NCBI GenBank assembly: GCA_963580455.1 | Contig: OY756958.1 | Coordinates: 17,000,501 to 17,064,500, forward strand | Direction: 5' to 3' | DNA: 64,000 nt | DNA from: Euonymus europaeus | Taxonomy: Eukaryota > Streptophyta > Magnoliopsida > Celastrales > Celastraceae | In this document: positions 23,035 through 34,698 of the stretch, piece by piece | Numbering within the stretch: the stretch's first letter is position 1 | How the letters are laid out: each line of letters starts with the position of its first letter | Program-made: the position numbers and the translations under genes | The notes under the pieces: generated by a model | Told to the model about the DNA's origin: nothing | Seen by the model: the letters and a program-made list of their open reading frames with translations, nothing else | Databases searched by the model: none

Positions 23035-23440
23035 AATTTCTATGACCAGTTCAAAATTAGTCAGCATAATTCAACGCCATATTATCCGAAGATGAATGGA
23101 GATGTTGAGGTAGTAAATAAAAATATCTATAAGATTATTTGAAAGATGATGGTGAATTACAAATATTGGCATGATAAGCGTATTTGCGCTGTATATGGTT
23201 ACCGAACATCAATATACATATTTACTAGAGAAACTCATTTCCCTTAAGTGTATGGAATGGAGGCGATTTTGCCTCCTGAAGTAGAGATACCATCTCTTCA
23301 AGTGGTTTTGGAGGCAGGCTGGGAATAGCCCACAGATCTTATGCATTTTCATTTCTCGCTCCATGCGGTACAAAAATCGACTCACTACACTTTTGCTCGT
23401 CATTTACGACGTAAAGTCACACAAAGAGGGTCCCAATTTT
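23035..23440 (+). pseudogene. T1 integrase, C-terminal fragment
   Basis: NSTPYYPKMNGDVEVVNKNI (23068-23127) is the end of the integrase core that carries the catalytic glutamate. WHDKRICAVYGYRTS and VYGMEAILPPEVEIPSL follow. The zinc-binding N-terminus and the first two catalytic aspartates are missing, so about 1 kb has been deleted between RNase H and this point. No chromodomain is seen, as expected for Tat. Confidence 0.78.
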
Positions 23441-24645
23441 TGTCTGAGAACATTTTATTTAGTTGTTATTAGGCTTATTTAAAAAAGAATAATAATAACA
23501 AGGAAGGAAAAAAGATCAAAAAAAAATTATAAAGACAAAAAAAAAGGAGGGGGGCCTAATTTGTAAACCACACAACACCAAAAGCCCCATAAGCCCAATT
23601 AAATTCCTCAAAGCCTTGATTCATAGTTAAGTTCATACCCAACCCAAAATCAAAATTGAAACCTAAACCCGCAAACCCAAGCTACACATGCCCAAACCAA
23701 GTCTTCATTTGACCCAAAAACAAGCCCAAATCTTGGCTCAATTACCCATCAAAAACCCTAGAGTCACATAAGAAGGAGGTGGGGGTGTAGCACACATAAG
23801 AAAAGTAAGAAGAAAATTCTAGAGGGTTGGCGTGGGGAGAGAGAGGAAGAGAAGTCCAAAAAAGAAAGTGTATTGTTCTTTTAAAAAGGTGAGGTGAGTA
23901 ACAATAGGGTTGGTGGCATGAGAAAATTACAGAGGGAATCAAGGGAGAGGGATGGCCAGAGAGGGGGTGGCGTGAGAGAATAGTGAGGAAAAGACGAGAG
24001 AAAGAGAGATTCCTAAAAATTGTAATAGTGAGAAGAATTCTTGAAGGTGTGCGAAATAGAGAGTGAGAGTAGACTAGGCAGAGAGCCAAAATTACAGAGG
24101 GAATTGAGAGAAGAAAGCAGAGATGAGAAAAATTCTACAGAGAAAAGAAAGAGCAGAAGGATAAAAATTGCGAAACAAACATTGTTTAGAAAAGTTGAGA
24201 TGTGAGAAGCAAAAGAAGAACGAATAAAACGAAAGAGTGACCGAAGTTTTGAAGGAAAAATTGGAGAGAACAGAGACTGAGTGAGTAGAGAGAAAGGAAG
24301 GAAAGCGAAGGTCAATCCCATATCTATAATTTAGTTCAGGTTCTTCTTCTTTATAATCACGTCATCGCCTTTTTAAAAAACTGGGGGTTTATATTTTTCA
24401 AGCGTGCATTAGAAAGTTCCAAAGTATTGATTTTTCGAAGTGTTTCATTTGAGGGATATAATACTCAATAAAAAAAGATTTTGTAAACAAAAGGAACAAA
24501 TGACAAATTCAATTTGTTTTGATACTTCAATTAAAGCCAATAAGAAGGACTTAAAAGCATTATGTGACCTCCAGAAAGGCTTTCATTGAGGAATCACTTA
24601 AATAAATTGTTTTGTCATTTTTTCGAAATCAATGGAAGAAACTGA
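23441..24645 (+). repeat. Possible 3' LTR of T1 and flanking low-complexity sequence
   Basis: A short purine run, AAAGAGGG, and then TGTCTGAGAAC follow the end of pol, where an LTR should start. The segment includes a polypurine region at 23520-23560 and purine-rich sequence at 23760-24300 (GAGAGAGAGGAAGAGAAG). The minus-strand ORFs at 23742-24321 are by-products of that bias. The right edge is not defined and no partner LTR is present in the window. Confidence 0.35.
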
Positions 24646-24899
24646 TTCAGTTTTTCATGCATGGTAGAAATCCAACGCTCATCACGTAAAACATCATTTA
24701 CTTTTTTATGTTCAACTTAAAAAACATTTATCAAAAAAAGGTTACCTCATTGAGATGCTTTTGATGAGTTTTCATTGGAGAATTGATGTTTTTGATTACC
24801 TATTACTTAGGATGACTAAATCTCACCCTTGAAGATGGATAAAGTTCAGGTGCATTGGTAGCATCATTTGTACCTTTAGTTTTTGTAGACTTTCATGTA
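24646..24899 (-). pseudogene. Copia reverse transcriptase, N-terminal fragment
   Basis: On the minus strand a decayed frame contains DVLRDERWISTMHEKLNQF (about 24705-24650), the hallmark start of Ty1/copia RT. The rest of RT, RNase H and the 3' LTR are absent to the left. The fragment is continuous with the copia sequence at 26786 once the solo LTR at 24905-26780 is removed. Confidence 0.72.
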
Positions 24900-24904
24900 G
24901 GCTG

Positions 24905-26780
24905 TGTGAAACCCGACCCAAAATATCTATATATATATATATGTGTTAAGTTTTGATTAAATTTGGGTAGTGAATTATTGGAAATATAGTTGGTGAGCTT
25001 ACGGACCACCCGTGTTGTATAGGACTGTAAAGAATCGTTCTTTCAATAAGGTTCACTAAATAAGCCATAACTTTTAGCACACATATCTGTTTCGGGTCCA
25101 TAATATATCAAATCGAAACTTAGACCGAGCCGGATATGAATATTCTAGAAAAAAAAATACTGGAAGAAAAAAGAGAGGTTTTTGGAAGCCCTTGGGAGCC
25201 GTCCGGACGGCTGTCCGAATTTTAGGTTTTAAAATTCCAAAAATGGTCATTTGTGACAAAAATTTTAGAGGAAAGCAGAGAAGAGAGAGAGATAGAGAGA
25301 GGAACTTAGAGAAATAAGGAGTTTCTACCAAGGAATTGGCTTGATTCTTATAGATTCATGATCATTGGAGTGGGGCATTGAAGATTCAAACTTGATTTGG
25401 AGGTTTTTGTAAGTTTTCCTAATTTGGTGAATTCTAGGGCTTTTATAGATTTTGTTAGATTCTTTTAGATTTTGGTTCTATAGCTTAGATATGTTGATTT
25501 AGACTTGATTATGGATGTATATATAAGTTTGTTTGAGATTTTGGAGTAAAACTTTGATTGGGCTAAGATTCAAGTCTTAGAGAGAAATTTCTAGAGAGAG
25601 AAGGTGAGTAATTCAAAATTCTTGATTCAAATCATGTTGTTATGAGTTGTTGATTATATATTGATGTGTGAATGGGTTCGATTTTGCCATAGGGATAGAT
25701 TTGGAAAATTGAAACCCTAGAATCGAATTTCTTTAATTTTGGTGAATTGCTTCAAATGAGGTAGGGGATTTCTTGACCCATTCTTATTTTGATATCGTTC
25801 TATAAATGCGGTTCGTATTCTCATTGGTCTTCTTATTTTTGTTCTTGCCTTATTGTGCCTAAGGAAGAACAAACTTAAGGTTTATCTTCGAAATGTAGAT
25901 TGCATTGCCTATTTACATGTTCAATCATCCATTGAGCATGCTTTGAATCTTTTCGTACATCATTGGTAGTTTTATGTATATATAGGATGATATATATATA
26001 TATATGCATTTGGCATCGCATAAGCATGATTGCATTAGAGCTTGCATGGGATTCTTGAGTATGGACTCGGATACCATAGGTTACTTGAAAGTCACATAGG
26101 AGGATGATTGGGTGTCAACGCATCGACACGAGTCATATGAATCCATGTGAGGCAACACACTTAAGGTGTGGGTGTGACGGGGATCACACAACTGGGTAAA
26201 CTCTTCGTGAGTATAGTGTGAATGATGATTGCGCTCTCATTCATTGATGGCTGGAAACCATTGTGTGCATTTGAGGATTGTTCAATCCATAGTTGAAGAC
26301 TAGTGGATTGATGAGTGTGTTTTGCCCCGAAGGGAATACCCGGACTATATGTTGTGTAATGTGACACGTGTATAAGAGATAACATATTGTTGCATTATCC
26401 TTCCTTTGATATCCGATTTATTGTTGGTTTTACTCTATTACCCCCTACTAAGCTTCTTGCTCACCCTTTACTTTCTTCCTCCCTATAAATGAGACTGGTA
26501 CTAGTACCAAAGGTGCGGATCAGTAGAGACGATGTTATGGCATGGATGGCACTTGGAGAGGGGGAGTAGGTTTGGGGTTTAGAGACTTGAACCTATTTAT
26601 GAATATGTTTTCTTATAATGATTCCATGTATGTATTATCAACTGTTTGACACTTTTAGGTGTGGATTATGGATTTGACTTAGTTAGGTGAACTAGGGTTA
26701 AATCATATAGATGTTAATCACATTGATAAACTAGGAAGGTTCAGTAAGCACCACATAACAACCAAAAGCGGGGCTTTACA
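24905..26780 (+). mobile_element. Solo LTR of the chromovirus-like family (copy iii), TSD GGCTG
   Basis: It starts TGTGAAACCCGACCC and ends GGGGCTTTACA. GGCTG at 24900-24904 and 26781-26785 is a perfect TSD. It is the intact reference for copy ii (reverse orientation, 7764) and shows the empty site of the MITE there. A perfect palindrome, GCCGTCCGGACGGC, lies at 25197-25210, and another, TGGTACTAGTACCA, at 26496-26509. The minus-strand ORFs inside are spurious. Confidence 0.93.
26496..26509. promoter_or_regulatory. Perfect 14-bp dyad TGGTACTAGTACCA in LTR copy iii
   Basis: It lies 8 bases before GCGGATCAGTAG, a block conserved in several LTR copies (4100, 8340, 39190 and 61735 regions). Copies i and ii keep imperfect versions of the dyad at the same place. 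A role as a protein-binding or RNA-structure site is inference. Confidence 0.55.
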
Positions 26781-26785
26781 GGCTG

Positions 26786-27850
26786 CATGGACTCAAAGTA
26801 GGCTCCTTTGACTCAGATGTGAGCAGCCTACAGTCTGATATAGATTGCATGGATTCTACATGAGTATCAATTTCTGAGTTTGGTAGGTTATCCTCTTTTC
26901 ATGTAGACTCTTTTATTGTTGTAGTAAGATTGTTCATCATGTCTGTTTGCTACACATCTTCACCAAAAACTTCTTGATCATCGATAACCACATTAGCTGA
27001 CTCCATTACAGTAGAGGTTTTATTATTAAACAATCGATAAGCATGATTATTAGAAGAATAGCCTAAGAAGATACATTCATCACTAAGAGAATCAAACTTA
27101 CCTAAGTGCTCACGGTCTCTCATAATATAGCACTTACTACAACAACAAAAACTCGTACGTATTTTAGATTAGGAGACGTAACTTTCTATAGTTTAAAAGG
27201 GTTGAATTTTGTACCTAGACGAAGGTAGACATGATTTGCTATGTGACAAGCTGTGTTGATGCCTTCTGCCCAGAAATTTGTAGAGACTAATTTTCAGTGT
27301 AACATAACACTAGCCATCTCTTGTAGCATCCAATTCTTTATTTCCACAACTCTATTTTTTTGGGGAATTTCTAAAGTTGATATTACTCAAGAGAAATTTC
27401 ATGTACTGCATAGAAAAATGTAAAAAATCTATTTTAGAATTTAGTGCCATGGTCGGTGTGGATTTGCTATATTTTCCCTTGATCAATATCTTATTCGCTT
27501 AAAATTCTGAGGTACAAGGCTTTGAAATATTCAAAGGCTTCAAATTTCTCACGTAAAAAGCATACCAATCAGAATCTAGATAAATCATCAACAATTAAAA
27601 GGATATACCTCTTACCTTCAATATTCTCAACTTGAGTTGGACCCATCAGATCCATATGAACAAACTAAAGAAGTGGACTTGCGGTAAGCGAATTTACCTT
27701 CTTGTGATGTGACCTCGTTTGCTAACCATGTTGAGAAAGACCACATATTCTCTTTGAACTTTTGTTGATCTTTGGGATACCTACAACACTATTTGTTTTC
27801 ACCAATTGAAGTAAATAATGTTAATTTATTTCTCCCAAATGTTGATGCTA
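26786..27850 (-). pseudogene. Copia integrase remnant
   Basis: Read on the minus strand, the end of integrase is clear: CYIMRDREHLGKFDSLSDEC followed by IFLGYSSNNHAYRLFNNKT (about 27135-27015). Upstream, RNSPKKNRVVEIKNWMLQEM (about 27385-27325) is the catalytic-glutamate region, where PQQNGVVERKN is usual. The GAG-pre-integrase region lies further up (27700-27850). Many stops show it is dead. Copia integrases insert the cDNA into the chromosome. Confidence 0.82.
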
Positions 27851-28300
27851 TAATTCAAAGTTAACAACAACAACTATCTAATAAGTGAAATTGTTAGTGC
27901 ATGTAATCTCATAACATTTACCACATGTTCATCTTGCTGTCAATACAAGTAAACCTTGTGAGTTCAAAACATCACATTTTTCATTTGAGAATATAAAAAT
28001 ATAATTAGAATCGTATAACTGACTTATGCTGACAAGATTAACCCTTAATCCTTCAACATACCAATCATTCTTCAGGTTTGCAAATCCTAGACCACTAACA
28101 ATTCCTTTATTTTTGATTTGTACTTTGCTTTGATCCCCAAATGTTACTATACACCATCTAGATTCTTAGCCTTTGAAAATAGCAACCTATCTCCACTCAC
28201 GTGCCTAGAGCATTCGCTGTCTAAGTACCACTTGTCTTGACATGTAGTATAAGGCAAAACAACAACATTGTACTTCAATCAAATTTTTGAACCTAGATAT
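27851..28300 (-). pseudogene. Copia aspartic protease remnant
   Basis: The active-site region reads WYLDSECSRHVSGD on the minus strand (about 28233-28192), with glutamate replacing the glycine of DSG. It is followed by VTFGDQSKVQIKNKGIV-like and SQLYDSNYIF-like stretches in broken frames. The substitution at the catalytic triad and the stops rule out activity. Confidence 0.72.
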
Positions 28301-28680
28301 TTCTAGTTTACAAGAAAGCATGAGCATGACTAGAAGAATTATCAAGAGATATAAGAAAACACATAAATCATTTAGACAATGAAGAGGAGTGAGCTAGCTT
28401 AACATTCGACACAAAATTTGCATGTTTAGTTCTATTTGATTCCATCAATTTATGACAATAAGGTCTAATGAGTCCTTTAACACCACAAGCATGATAGACA
28501 GGTACAATTTTGACTCGTTCTTTTGATGAATATCTCATGTGATCTACAGATAACCTATGTGAACTCGTGGATGTATGTTGCATGTAAGCTACATGTTGAT
28601 TTTGTGAAGTAGGCTGGAAAGTAGTGTTATGCTTAGGGTAAGATGGCTAAATAATGGGCGATTTACTTTTATTTACCTAC
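28301..28680 (-). pseudogene. Copia zinc-binding region before the protease
   Basis: The 71-aa ORF 28583-28368 contains CGVKGLIRPYCHKL, matching the CxxCGxxGHxRxxCxxL knuckle of copia elements of the SIRE/Tork type. Leucine replaces the zinc-ligand histidine. The rest of the ORF is an unstructured linker. Confidence 0.7.
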
Positions 28681-30142
28681 TCATGTAGCTTAGTCACTTT
28701 TTCTTCCACAAGACTTTTACCTTGAACAAATGGTTTGGATTCTTTCACTTGATTGTGTGGATCTTTAGTGTATCCAATCTCATCCCTAACACCAATTTTC
28801 CTTAATACACCAAGTATATTGTCCAAGTTGCTTGTTTCTACCTGCAAGGTTTTAAACATAGAATACTTTCATAATTCACTTTGCAATTCAGAAATCATAC
28901 CTTGTAATTGTTGAATCTTTGAATGACCATGATTTCTTTTCTTTTTTTTCTTTTTCCTCAAGGCTATTCATCAAATCAATCTCCCTTGATATATTCTCAT
29001 GTAGCTTGATTTGTAGCTATATTTTAATTCTCTGACACCTTCCAAAAGCTAGTAATATGCTTCTTGGAGATATTTGATGTCATCTTCAAGATTACCAATA
29101 GATGATTCCTCATCCGAATATGAATGCATATGTATTGAAGCTATGAATGCTACTTACTTGTGGTCCTCACTATCTGACCCTATTAAGTCATCTCCATCAT
29201 CACTATCACTCAATATAGCCTTCATGGATATATTTTTCTTTTTTATTTTCACATTAAAGTGACATGTGCCCAAACTCTTGACATTCATAAAACTGAGGTT
29301 TTGCCTTGAGTTTCTTGGCCTTCATTTCCCCTTTACATCTTTCCTTTGACTCGTCTTGGATTGATCCTTGTCCTTTGCTAGGTTTTTCCTTTAGAAACTT
29401 AAAGTAGTTTTTAAAATTTTGTGCCAATAAAACTAATCCTTCTAGGTCATCATCTAATCCGCCTTAACTAACTTTTAAGGCTACACCTTTCATTCTCTTA
29501 GGCGTTCTCAAATCATTCTCATACGTCTGTAGTGAACCTACCAATTCTTCTACTTTAAGCTTGTCAACATCTTCACTTTCCATAATAGTAGCAACATTTC
29601 CTTGAAAACATTGGACCAATGAACACAAGATCTTTTGGACGATCTTTGAGGAAGAAATTTACTCGCCAAGTGCAAACATAGAATTTACTATGCCATTTAG
29701 CTTTGCATAAAAATGATCAAAAGATTCATCTTCCTCCATTCTTATCATTCAAATGATGTGGTCAATTTTTGCAATTTAGAGATCTTTATGGCTAGAGTTC
29801 CTTCATGAGTGAATTCTAGAATTTCTCACGCTTCTTTTGCAATCTCATAGTTTTCAATCCTCCTGAATTCTTCAAGACATACACCAGTAAAAATTGCATT
29901 CAATGCTCGACTTTTCTAGCCAACATTTTCACATTTAGATGTTGACCAGGTTTATGCTTATTTAACCACAGTCTATTTATCTTCATTGGTTGTTATAAGA
30001 GGTGCCCATCAATTTACATCATATACATCCTCATCCTAGCATTCCAGTGAGTATAGTGTTCACCAATGAAGAAAGTAGCCTTATTTCTGTCTCTTGTAAA
30101 ATCCATTAACATGACGGATCTCACACAACAAAGGGCGACCTT
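28681..30142 (-). pseudogene. Copia gag remnant
   Basis: From the primer site leftward, the minus strand reads a broken copia Gag. Near 30050 a WNARMRMYM segment marks the N-terminus. EEDESFDHFYAKLNGIVNSM (about 29738-29679) and KVEELVGSLQTYENDLR follow. A nucleocapsid knuckle, YECQEFGHMS, lies near 29290-29262. A lysine-rich coiled stretch lies at 28860-28677. Stops and frameshifts are spread throughout. Confidence 0.75.
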
Positions 30143-30153
30143 CTCTGATACCA
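30143..30153 (-). other. Copia primer-binding site (tRNA-Met)
   Basis: On the minus strand this reads TGGTATCAGAG, three bases inside the putative LTR border at 30156. Confidence 0.85.
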
Positions 30154-30155
30154 AT

Positions 30156-30760
30156 TGAACATTTGACTGTATGTATACATACTAAGTATTTACAAGTGCA
30201 ATAAGAGGAAAACCCTAAAATAAATCAAGGAAAAAAAATATTGTCTGAAGCCACTAAACTTTAATCAATTTATTATAACCATGGGTTATAAGAGTTACCT
30301 AGAGCAGGGATCCACACACCTACCCTAGTCTCTTGCTCAAGTCACACGATACACCCTTCGCCAAGTAGTTGCCTCCTCCAAAAGCTCAAGAGTCACACTG
30401 AAGACTTCAACCTTCAAGAACATATGCAGATGTCCTCAAGGATGTATGCATGAATGATTGAAAACAAACTTTAACTCAAAAAACTGACTCAAGAAGTGCT
30501 CACATAAAAGTATTCTAACAAAGAACACGCAAGCTTTTTAAAGAATAAGCGATCTCATTAATCTAGGGTTCCCACAAGAATATATATAATGTATAGGAAC
30601 CTAGATAACCCTAGTAACTGGCCTAAATGATATGCATAATCTTTTCCCTAAAAATAAAGTGAAGATTGCATATTAATCAACTAAAATAAAGGCCCAAAAA
30701 ATAAGGAGTTGACATCCTTAACAAAAGGAGTTGATTATCTCTAAATTAAAGAAGGAAACA
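30156..30760 (-). repeat. 5' LTR of the copia element
   Basis: On the minus strand it starts TGTTTCCTTC and ends AATGTTCA, giving about 605 bp with TG...CA ends. The start is inferred, because no second LTR remains to confirm it and a CACTA-like end overlaps it by two bases. Confidence 0.6.
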
Positions 30761-31107
30761 CTACAAGAAAATTGGTGAATACTAACGAAATTTACCCACA
30801 GAAAAGTTTCGTATTACAAACAGATTGATGATGAACTTTTGATTTTGGAAACTATCAATGGATTGCCGATAAAATGATTACCAACGGATTATTTTTGTCA
30901 GTAATATTTGGCGTTAAGTTTTTCGAGGAATTATCGACGAAATTTTCATCGATAAATTATATATTTATAGACAAAATTTAATTTGTCGATAAATTACATA
31001 TTTTTATTGAAATTATTTTATTTTTATTTTCAAAAATCATTTACCAATGGAATATTTCGTCAGTAAATTGTATAATTTACCTACGATTGCAAATTTTTGT
31101 GGTTGTG
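30759..31107. mobile_element. Short CACTA-like (En/Spm) non-autonomous element
   Basis: It opens with CACTACAAGAAAATTGG, the canonical plant CACTA terminus. Subterminal repeats follow, of the type CCAACGGAT, ATCGACGAA, CAATGGAA and CGTCAGTAA in both orientations. A diverged inverted end (CACAACCACAAAAATT in reverse) lies at about 31092-31107. No transposase is present. A 3-bp TSD is not convincing, so the right edge is uncertain. Confidence 0.6.
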
Positions 31108-31229
31108 AGTTCAATATTAGTGATTACATTCACCATTCATAACAATTGAATTGTCAAGGATCCTATTCCCATGATTGGAAAGTGGAATTATGTTTGCTAG
31201 AGCTGATTCTACCATAAGACAGTCTGAAG

Positions 31230-32070
31230 GTCAGGCAGGGTACATATTAGTTGCTGAGCTATTAAGTTTATAAACTTGTTATTAAGAGTATGCAAGATTT
31301 CAAGGATTTCGATGTAATACTGGGGGCAGATTGGTTGACAAAGCATCATGGCTTGATAGAATTTTGGGAAAAAAAGATCACCCTTTAGAGGACTCAAAGG
31401 AGGGGTGATTTAGTTGCGATGATTGAAGGTGGTGCCGTAGCCTCACTTTCTAAACGACCCTTTGTATCAAGATTGTAGAATTGCTAGTCTAACAACTTCG
31501 GCTCTTAGAGAAGATTTAGCTACACCTATATTGATGGTAAAAGAGTACATGGATGTATTTTCAGAGGATTTGCCTAAACTACCACGCAAAAGAGAAATTG
31601 ACTTTGCTATCGAGTTGTATCCGATTGTCAAACCAATTTTGATTTTGCTGTATCGTATGACTCTAGCAGAGTTGAAGGAATTGATAACTTAGTTAGAAGA
31701 ATTGTGGGATTTGGGTTTTATCAATACAAGTGTGTCCTCTGAGGAGCACTAATATTATTTTCAAAGGAGAAAGATGGTGAATTGAGTATATGCATCAATT
31801 ATAGGCAACTGAACAAGGTTACTGTGAAGAATAAGTATTTGTTGCCAAGGATAAATTATTTGTAGATCAATTGAGAGTTGCTAGGCATTTCTCTAAGAAT
31901 GACTTACATTCAGGGTATCACCAGTTGAGGATATTCAGAAGACAACATTTAGTACCTCGTATGGGCATTCATGGACTTGATGCAATCGGTTCTTTGTCCA
32001 TTTTTGGAAAAATTTGTGGTGGTGTTTATTGACAACATCTTAATCTATTCTTTGACAGTAGAAGAGCAAT
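31230..32070 (+). pseudogene. T3 protease end and fragmented RT
   Basis: MQDFKDFDVILGADWLTKHH (31289-31348) is the end of a gypsy protease. MVKEYMDVFSEDLPKLPRKR is the RT lead-in. [20 protein letters not shown] lies near 31780-31840. After a gap, VVVFIDNILIYS (about 32018-32056) is the RT catalytic box, with N in place of the second aspartate. Frameshifts separate the pieces and the enzyme is dead. Confidence 0.85.
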
Positions 32071-32779
32071 TCGCAGTATACAGCTGGATTTCAGCACTGC
32101 ATATCATCCACAAAATGATGTGTAGAGTGAGAGGACCTTTCAAATTCTAGAAGATATACTTCGTGTTTGTGTGGTGGATTATGGAGGCAGTTGGGATCGA
32201 TATTTGCATTTTGTAGAGTTTGTGTACAATAACCCAATCCAATTTGTATGGCACCTTATGAGGTGCTTTATTGGAGGGCCTATAGGTCGCCTCTATATTG
32301 GGTCGAGGTTGGTGAGATGGTAGTGTCGGGACAAGACATGGTCAATGAAGCAAGAGAAAGAGTTAATGAGATTAGAAAGTGGCTACTCACCACCCAAAGT
32401 CGATAGAATTCTTATATTGACAAGAGGAGGAGAACTTTGGAGTTCGCATTTGATGACAAGGTCTTCTTTAAAGTTAATCCAACATGCAGTATTTAGCGAT
32501 ACAATAAGTAAAGGAAGTTGGCAACACAATTTGTGAGGTCGTTTGAAATCTTGAGCTTGTGGGACCAGTGACATACCATTTGGCACTTCCACCAAAACTG
32601 GAGAGAGTTCACAATGTATTTCATGTATCGATGCAGAACTACGAGCCGAATCCAATACACATGATGGATTAGACTACATTGGAAATTGAAGAAAATGAGA
32701 ATTATACACTTCAATTAGTGAGAATCTTGGACTGATAGGATAAATTCACGTGGTTGAGTGTCATTTCACTAGTGACAAT
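32071..32779 (+). pseudogene. T3 integrase C-terminal part
   Basis: QLDFSTAYHPQNDV (about 32082-32125) joins directly to the RT box, so RNase H and two thirds of integrase were deleted. VDYGGSWDRYLHFVEFVYNN, LALPPKLERVHNVFHVSM and LQLVRILD follow in shifting frames. The last piece runs into the LTR at 32780. Confidence 0.82.
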
Positions 32780-33583
32780 TGTGATGATAGACCTTAAAAA
32801 TTGGTACTAAAACATTCAAGAGTCGGAAAAAAAAGTAGTTTGAAGATGTTACTAATGTGTTGGGGTTCGTAGCAGGAGCGCCCAAAGTCGATTGAGAAAG
32901 TTGAAAAGGTTGGACGACTGCCTAGGAATGTGACCCTAGCCACCCATTCCTTTGAGGGACTTTGGGTAAAAGGGTGCACCTAGGTGCAACAAGGTGAGTC
33001 TGATTCTTGTATAGAAGACATGGATCTGTAGGAGCATCACTGACATGGATGACCACCTGGGTTTAAGAAGTGTGTCAGTTGTGAGAATATTCTCATACTT
33101 TTGGATAACCTAGAAACTTATGTTATGTTGTTATACTTGTTGAACACCTCTTTGGTGTGGGATTTATGAACGGACAGGAGGGTGCGCCTTGTTATCAAGA
33201 CTCTCGGACCCGTGTGAGGAACGAGTATCTTAGATGATGAGTATGCATGAATACTGATAATGTATTGGATGCTGTTGATTTGTGATAAATGTTGTGATTT
33301 GATAGATGGCTTAAGGCCTTGCTAAGTTATGGATACTATATGTCGTTAGATAGTCTAAGGCCCTATCTAGTTTGTGGAATGCATATGGATTAATAGCTGC
33401 AGGCCTTATGTGTTATTAATGTGATTTGAAAATGCTACGTTATCCAGGTTGATATCCTTCGATATATGGGGAGATGCTGCCAAATTTTTCGATAATTTAG
33501 GGTTAACTTAGTTGTAAGACAGTAAGTATAATTGATTGGTTAATTGGTGGATACAGTAGCGCTTCCCGGGTCGAGGCATTAAA
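32780..33583 (+). mobile_element. Short LTR inserted in the T3 chromodomain region
   Basis: It starts TGTGATGATAGACC, resembling the TGTGAAACCCGACC start of copies i and iii. It contains the block GACATGGATGACC found in other copies and ends CGGGTCGAGGCATTA. At about 800 bp it is much shorter than the 1.9-2.2 kb of its relatives. GTGCACCTAGGTGCA, a CCTAGG palindrome, lies near 32973-32987. A clear TSD was not found. Confidence 0.6.
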
Positions 33584-33725
33584 AAAGTCATTTGGATGTA
33601 TCACAGTGTGGAAGATGTGACTTGAGAAGTAGAGTCAAAAATGAAAGAGAAGTACCCGAGTTTGTTCGAGAATTTAAGTATGCTGATTAAAATTTGCAGA
33701 CGAAATTTTCTTTTGGTGGGAAGCA
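33584..33725 (+). pseudogene. T3 chromodomain end and 3' untranslated region
   Basis: WMYHSVEDVT and VESKMKEKYPSLFENL (about 33593-33685) are the conserved end of the chromovirus integrase chromodomain. They should follow the sequence interrupted at 32779. The 3' LTR starts 40 bases after the end of the frame. The chromodomain targets integration to heterochromatin. Confidence 0.75.
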
Positions 33726-34698
33726 TGTAACAACCGATCCCAAATATTAACTTTTGGAACATTAAAAGTGACGAAAACTGAAGTTTTGATGAGTTTTAGA
33801 GGTTAGGCATGCCTAGGCACAGTCGTGGGCGAGCCTAGGACAGAGATCACAGAGGGGAGAAAAGGAATGAGCGCTTAGGTGCACTTTTCTAGAAACCTAG
33901 GCGTAGGGCGTGTATAAAAGTGCACACATTAGAGCCCAACACAACGGGGTTACAAAAATGTGAAAAGTGAAGGGCACCTAGGTGTGTGTAAATATATGCC
34001 CATGAGACCGCCCACTGTAGCAAGTTACATTAAGAAAATTTAGGCAGGGATGCCTAGGCGCACCACGCGATTTCTTGTCCATTTAAGCCCGAAAATAGAT
34101 AGAATGTTGGGCATTTTTTCTTACTTTATCCTAGATAGAGAAAGAGAGAAAATTAGAGAGAGGGTGATTCTAGAGGGATTCAAGCATGAATTTGGAAGAT
34201 TTATGAGTGCTTATATAAGGTTAAGAAGGATTCTATAAGATTTTAGTTAAGATTTCTAACTTGGAAAACTAGGGTTTGGCTAGAAATTGTATAGATATTT
34301 TATGAGATGGATTTATTGTCTAAATAAGTTGATTTAGACTTATTTATGGTTGTGTATGTCAGATTTATTTGAACGTGTGATCGTGACTATCGTACCAAGT
34401 GTGTGGACTATATATTCGGATGTTATGATTGAGCATTCTCACCTATAAAACTTGATGTTGATTCTCTATTTGGTTCGCATATGAATGTGGTAGATGGCCA
34501 AAGGCCCCAGTAAGTTGTGGAATTATATGATTGAATTTGTATGCTTCATTGTTGAGTGTTCTCCAGGTTAGCATACTTTGATATATGGGGAGATCTTGCC
34601 ACATTTCCGGTACAGTTTCATGGATAAGATGACGTGTGAGAATGTCCTAAGTGATGAGTCCGTACGTCATCAATAGCATTCTCGGGTCGAGCAATACA
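33726..34698 (+). repeat. 3' LTR of T3
   Basis: It begins TGTAACAACCGATCCC right after the end of pol and ends CGGGTCGAGCAATACA. GCCTAGG- and CACCTAGGTG-type motifs lie at 33806-34060, and a CTAGATAGAGAAAGAGAGA tract follows. The block at about 34500-34600 is collinear with the family's 3' part at 39500-39590 and 62060-62150. Confidence 0.75.

Larger units (their letters stand above)
31108..34698 (+). mobile_element. T3: internally deleted chromovirus (Tekay/Del type)
   Basis: Protease end, RT start, a small piece of RT palm, the integrase core end and a chromodomain end occur in the right order, followed by a 3' LTR at 33726. The 5' LTR, gag, most of RT, RNase H and the integrase N-terminus are missing. 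A separate LTR is inserted at 32780. Confidence 0.8.

Noticed and set aside
23742..24321. Two serine/leucine-rich minus-strand ORFs with apparent membrane segments
   Set aside because: They result from a purine-rich strand (GAGAGA tracts), which codes S, F, L in the complement. No motif.
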